Shown: positions 58,758-64,000 of the stretch, piece by piece
Layout of the letters: the number at the start of each line of letters is the position of its first letter
Numbering within the stretch: position 1 is the stretch's first letter
From: Flammulina velutipes
Lineage: Eukaryota > Basidiomycota > Agaricomycetes > Agaricales > Physalacriaceae
Reading direction: 5' to 3'
DNA: 64,000 nucleotides
NCBI GenBank assembly: GCA_011800155.1
Contig: CM022368.1
Coordinates: 3,410,001-3,474,000, forward strand
The notes under the pieces: generated by a model
What the model was told of the DNA's origin: nothing
The model's database searches: none
What the model saw: only the letters and a program-made list of their open reading frames with translations
Position numbers and translations under genes: made by a program

Positions 58758-61461
58758 ATGTTTGGACAGAACAAGACCATGTTGGTGACTGACTATGTCC
58801 ACCCCTTTCCGGACAAGGTTCCCTTCCACCGACAGGCAGCAGAAGTACCGGGCACCAAGCGGCCAGGCGGGACAGGTCAGTGATCTTCTCTGTCGTCCCA
58901 GCAGCTTCTGTCTGACTTAATCTTAACAGGCATATACCGTAACGGTTAGCATTCAATGTGTCCCATTGTCTCTAGTATTCTCAAGGAATTGCAGCCATCT
59001 TCGGCTATGTCGACAGTAACACACCCGGTGCTCTCCAAACGGTCGACCAGGTCTTTCTTAGTGGCTTAAAGGGCGGACGTGACCGCAAAATGCTCGGCCA
59101 CCGCCCTCGCATTAGCACATCGCCCCTCAAGTTCGCCAATTACTACGTTTGGCAAACGTATGGCGAGGTCGACTTGCGTCGGCGCTGGATCGGCAGTGCC
59201 CTGGTCAAGCTCTTCTCTAGCGGTGAACTCGGAGGCGGAGAGTTCCCGACAGTGGGAGTGTGGTCCCAAAACAGACCCGGTATGTCTCTATTAAACTATT
59301 CTCAGCAGCTCTGCCAAATTCAGACTGTTTCCCAGATTGGCAAGTTATCGACATCGCTCTCCAGTCTTACCAGAAAGTTGGTGTTTCTCTTTACGACACC
59401 CTTGGACGTGATGCAGTTGGTATGTGTCTCGCCCGCTTCATTCCCCACAACTCACCGATCTACAGAATACATGTAAATGTCTCCTTTGGGCTGCCATCCC
59501 ATTCGCTGACAGTCTATAGTGTGAAACACGCTCACGTCACTGTCGTATTTACGACAGCAGACCACATTCCATCCCTCCTCAAGATGGCACCTTCAATACC
59601 CATACTCCGTATGATCATATGTATTGACCCTCTCCCCACGGACGCTTGGAATATCCTCCAGCAATGGAGTAACACAGTGAACATTCAACTCAAGCAGCTG
59701 AGTGAATGTATGTCCTTTCAAAGCATGTACGGTCCCGTGCTAACTCGTTCCTAGTCGAAGAATTCGGTCGCGTCAACTTGATTGAGCCCATCCCCGCCAC
59801 CCTTGACCAATTGTCCTCCATCTGCTACACCTCAGTAAGTTCTCCTTGTGCTCTCCCATTCAATCTCTGAACCTTGGCAGGGCACGACCAGCAACCCCAA
59901 GGGCGTCCTCCTGACCCACCGTATGATGACCGCGGCAGTTCAGTCCAATTTGTACGGATTGACCCTACCCGACGATGGCTCTTTACTATCTTTCCTACCT
60001 CTGGCACATATCTATGAGGTAAGTCTCCCTCCTGAGTTCCGTCGAGTCTTTTTTTAACAATCAATCATTCTTAAGCGCGTCACTGAATTTGTGTGCATTG
60101 CAATGGGTGCTCATATTGGATTCTTTACTGGTGACCCAGCCCGATTAATGGAGGACGCGCAGGTCCTAAAACCTGCCATGATTCCTGCCGTTCCTCGTGT
60201 CTTCAACAGAATATACCAGGGTGCTATGGCTGGTGGTGATGTTCCTGGCTTGAAGGGTGCTATCTTCAGATACGCAGTTCAGACCAAACTCGCCAATTTG
60301 AGGGCAACAGGCGCCACTACGCATGCGCTCTGGGATCGAGTGATCTTCCGCAAAGTCAAGGCTGCACTTGGCGGTCAAATGGAGACCATGATTTGTGGCT
60401 CAGCGCCTATTAACAAGGACGTCCTTGACTTTTTGAAGATTGCCATGTGCTGTAATATATTGGAAGGGTACGTGTCTGTTTTTCACTATAACAGCAATAT
60501 TGATATATCCCTAGTTACGGAATGACCGAGACTTGCGCCACGACCACTCGTGCGATAGCGGACGATCCTACCGCCGGTGGAACCGTCGGACCCGTCCAGC
60601 CAGGTGTAGAGGTCAAGTTGTTGGATGTTCCTGCCATGGGATATACCTCAGAGGACAAACCCCACCCTCGTGGTGAGCTTCTCGTGCGCGGTGACATCTG
60701 CTTCAAGGTTTACTACAAGGGTACGTCAGAAATATCTTCTCCGATGTTTACTTAGAACTCACAAACACGGTTTTTGCAGACGAGAAGAACACAAAAGAAA
60801 CTGTGGATGATGAAGGATGGATTCACACTGGCGACGTTGCTGCCTTTGATGAGTGCGGCCGAGTCAAAATCATTGACCGAGTCAAGGTCAGTTAATCTCC
60901 GCCAGTCCTGTTCAGTTAGCTCACTTTAATGATATGTAGAACATCATGAAGCTGTCGCAGGGTGAATACGTCGCTCTCGAAAAGATTGAAAACACGTACA
61001 GCTCGTCCCCGGTTGTTGCCCAAATCTACATCCACGGAGATTCTCTCCAACCATATCTCTGTGCTGTCGTCGTTCCAGACCTCGTTCAGTTTGCTGGAAT
61101 TGTGTCAAGCGTGTCTGGAACAGCTGTTGCCCCGGAAGACTTGGGCGTGTTGGCCAAGGCTACGAAGGATCCAAAGGTCAATGCTGCAGTCCTCGCCATC
61201 CTTAGCCAGGAAGGCAAGAAGAACGGCTTGAAGGGGTACGTGAAATGAACCTTTAAACGCTGCTTATCTGACGTGGCCGTTACCAGCTTCGAGTATGTCA
61301 AGCGAATTGCCCTTAGTCTCAACCCCTTCACCGTTGAGAACGGTACACTTACACCAACATTGAAAATTCGTCGCAAGGATGCATACAACCTGTACAAGGC
61401 TGAACTCGATGCCCTCTATGCATTGGGCGAGCCTGGTGCAGCTCCTGTCGCACGACTATAG
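58758..61461 (+). CDS. Long-chain fatty acyl-CoA synthetase
   Basis: ATP-dependent activation of long-chain fatty acids to CoA esters for beta-oxidation, lipid synthesis and protein acylation. The start MFGQNKTMLVTDYVHPFPDK at 58758 is followed by an N-terminal leader, then the AMP-binding signature SICYTSGTTSNPKGVLLTH, the Ala/Gly-rich FLPLAHIYE, the gate-like ICGSAPIN, the EGYGMTETC motif, EGWIHTGDVAAF and KIIDRVKNIMKLSQGEYVA, i.e. all core motifs of the family including the fatty-acyl linker region. About nine introns of usual size, for example 59281-59335, 60019-60073, 60468-60515, 60721-60777, 60889-60940. It ends APVARL with TAG at 61459-61461, about 690 residues. It resembles yeast Faa1-Faa4; peroxisomal or ER location is not shown by a clear signal. 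Confidence 0.93.
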
Positions 61462-61636
61462 AGTTGAACACGGTATTTTCAGCGAGGGGCGCAAGTGCCT
61501 ATGGTCTCTTGTAACTTACGCTTATACGCCACCTTATACACATACATAGCTACTTTTACCTTTGGCATCAATGTTCGTTCTTCCAGTCTACGTTGGATTG
61601 ATACACATGTACATTTGGGTCATAGATAATCGACGT

Positions 61637-64000
61637 TTACAGGACGTAGCGGAAATCGCGATTTTGGAGGTCGGTCAAGTCCAAGAATTCCTGGAAGGAA
61701 TCCATAAATGAAGGTTCGGATGATCAACAGTAGCGGGCTCTTACCTTGTCAACTTTTACCATCTCCCGCTTTCCGTCTTCGGTGACCCGCTCAATGTAGA
61801 CATCCTCAAAGGCGTCGTCCGAGGAGGGTTCATTGTCTCGACGTTTGTTCTCACGGGAGAGAAGGAGACGAATACCGAGTAACAGCAGTATGCAGCAGAG
61901 GTAACAGATCCCGATGATGATCCAAGGGATGTGGTTGCTGTATCATATATTCAGGTAGAGCCGCGGAAAAGGTGGAAGAGCGCCTACCGAGGCTTGTACT
62001 GCTGCTGCCACATAAAGGGACCTGCTGCATTTCCGATACAGTACGATGAGAGCATGACGGCGTTGACAGTAATCTTCTTTGTATGTCCGGCTGTAACTGA
62101 TGATACCCACGCTAACGCCAGGACTATGAATTGTGTCAGTTAGAGGGTGGCATGGGTGTGGCGTCGGGACATACCGAATCCAGTCGTTCCAACACCTATT
62201 CAATTTGGTCAGTGTCAAGAATATAGATGGGTCAGCAGGACAGACCTGTTATCCAGACGGAGAACAAGAGCCCAATCTTGTTAGACCATGGCAGGAAGTT
62301 GACTAGGAGCGTTCCTAGAACGTTCGGTATGAAGTACACCGAGCCTACGTATGCGCGGCTATTAGGAATACGGGCAGCGATGTTCACGCCCGTATAGATC
62401 GTCACAATTTCCACAACACCATCGACACAGCCTAGAAGTGTCGTTTGAAGGTTTGTGAATCCAAAGGAAGAGACGATGATAGAACGCTGGTTGGTGAGCG
62501 AATTGGGGATGTTGTTGAGAGCGGCGAAGAGTGCAAAGAGCCATGTTTTGGGATCCAGGAGGGCTTCGATCATCCTGTCGTTGACATTAGTGTGACCTTC
62601 AGCCTATCGGAACAGATTCACTTACTGTGCTTTCTTGAAGGTCTTGTTCTCTACACCAGTTTGGTTTTCCTGCGTGTTCAATGAGATATGCTCTGAGCTA
62701 GTCCATGAGGATGTCAAACCTTTATTCTTCGGACGGCGATAGCTCTCTCAGGTACCGTCAAGAAATAAGCCGTCGTAGGAGAATCGGGGAATAGAAACCT
62801 ATCGTGTTGTCAGAAAAGAAAGAAGGAACTTGGTGAAATTTTCTTACCAGAAAGTGACCGAGCATATGAAAGTGATCATTCCGGTAATGAGCATCAACCT
62901 AACGCCAGGCTTAGTGCAGTCAAAATGAAACTTGCAATAGAAACACACCATTGCCAAGGCTCCATGTTCGGTGTTTTGATATGCAACGTCCCGAAACTAA
63001 TGAATCCAGAGATGATTTGAGCTGAGTTTAATAACGTCAGCTGTGCTTCTAGGACCAGACGCTGAGAGGGACGTACCGGTGCCATTCATTAAGACTAGAT
63101 TGCGAAAGAATAAGTCAGATAATGGACGCAATCAGATCATAGATATACTTACACCAATAGCCAACTCTAAGAGTTTGCTCGTTGCGCGTGTAGAACATGG
63201 AGCTGACGATCATGAATCCGGCTGTAATCGAGCCTTCGCATACACCCAGGATGAAGCGGCAGACGAAAAGACCAGCGAAGTTCTTGCATGCTGCATGGCA
63301 GCAAAGAGAAATGGCCCAAATGAATATGTTAATGCTGCACGGCGAGGAGTTAGGCTTTAGAACAATTGAAAGTCGTTTTTCGTACCTCATCCATTTTCCT
63401 ACAGGAAAACGCTGGAGGCACACGTTTTGAGGGAACTCGAAGAGAAGATAACTCAGATAGAAAATTGTCCCAAGCCTGTGACCTCCTTAGTTGAGCCTTC
63501 GGTGTTAGTCGATCTAAGACGTACCAATTGTATCTAGAAAAATCATTTAGCGACAACGTGACTTCGTAATGAGGTGTATAACTCACTGATTGGTGGACAG
63601 ATGGGTAGCTTCCCTAAAGCACGTCTTCAGTTTTAGGATCGATCAGTCAGAAGAGCGAGGTTCTATACCTGATACCCAGAATCGCCGCATTTCCCAACGT
63701 GGTCTTATCCATGAACTGTACCCTACATAGAGCTCGACTGAGCAGGTGTATCAACTGTGGTACAACCTCCTTACCAGTAAAGAACTGTAGAAGGTCAGAT
63801 ATTTGATCTAGAGCTTATTGAAAGATACATACTACACATGAGTGGGAGAACGTGCATGTCAATCTTCTTCCTGACGCGGTCTGCCTCCTTCGGATCGAGG
63901 ACTCCCACTGCCCCCGCAGCCACCTGAGCGGCGGTGTCGACCTGGTTCACATTGACCTCGACATGGTGATCGCCTTTTTCGCTGAGCTTTTCATCGAGCG
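61637..64000 (-). CDS. MFS transporter, allantoate permease (Dal5) type, 5' end outside the window
   Basis: The last exon ends LDLTDLQNRDFRYVL at the TAA 61637-61639. Reading upstream are membrane helices and the ACS-family landmarks KKIDMHVLPLM near 63840-63890, GLFVCRFILGVCEGSITAGF (63200-63270) and a C-terminal set including LLLGIRLLLSREN and PEGKREM-like charged ends. The N-terminal cytoplasmic part reaches 64000 (LDEKLSEKGDHHVEVNVNQV) without a start, so the gene continues to the right. Substrates of the group include allantoate, ureidosuccinate, and vitamins such as nicotinic acid; the specific one is not visible. Many introns, with exons of 60-250 bp. Confidence 0.85.

Overview
The window is nuclear DNA of a filamentous basidiomycete, most likely a mushroom-forming Agaricomycete. 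Almost every gene is cut by several GT..AG introns of about 45-60 bp with CTAAC/CTGAC-like branch points. Genes lie on both strands, often with intergenic gaps under 300 bp. The gene content (DUF6534 seven-helix proteins, arrestin-like proteins, UstYa/DUF3328 proteins, an HMG-box regulator, Argonaute, a complete alpha-aminoadipate lysine pathway enzyme) fits that group. Coordinates of multi-exon genes are start-to-stop spans; exon borders are given where the frames and splice sites settle them.

Left part (1-25 kb): mostly conserved housekeeping genes. In order: 3-hydroxyisobutyrate dehydrogenase, an arrestin-like protein, a secreted or vacuolar aspartic protease with a Ser/Lys-rich insert, a Yar1-like ankyrin protein, a protein-kinase-like protein, the large Lys2 aminoadipate reductase, the polyadenylation factor Pfs2, a WD40 protein, TFIIH subunit Tfb3, glyoxalase II, a one-pass membrane protein and the SRP receptor alpha subunit.

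Middle accessory block (25-33 kb): the most interesting part. A signal-peptide protein made of twelve near-identical nine-residue repeats sits beside two UstYa/DUF3328 oxidase-like genes (one divergent pair with a 275 bp shared promoter), a type II membrane But2-like protein, a DUF6534 membrane protein and an S33 peptidase. This has the layout of a dikaritin-type RiPP cluster, but with a repeat that has no aromatic residue and no dibasic site. I propose it as an undescribed ribosomal peptide system; the chemistry is inference.

Right part (33-64 kb): a small disordered protein, a small unassigned gene, an HMG-box regulator, cyclin L, Argonaute, the Rab GTPase Ypt1, a penta-EF-hand protein, a gene-poor 1.6 kb stretch, a HAD hydrolase, the tiny Qcr10 subunit of complex III, Nop16 with an unusually long intron, a 530 bp MITE-like element with 18 bp terminal inverted repeats and TA duplication, a Zn2Cys6 regulator, a tiny zinc-ribbon protein built from five exons including a 12 nt microexon, a long-chain acyl-CoA synthetase, and the 3' part of an MFS transporter that runs off the end of the window.
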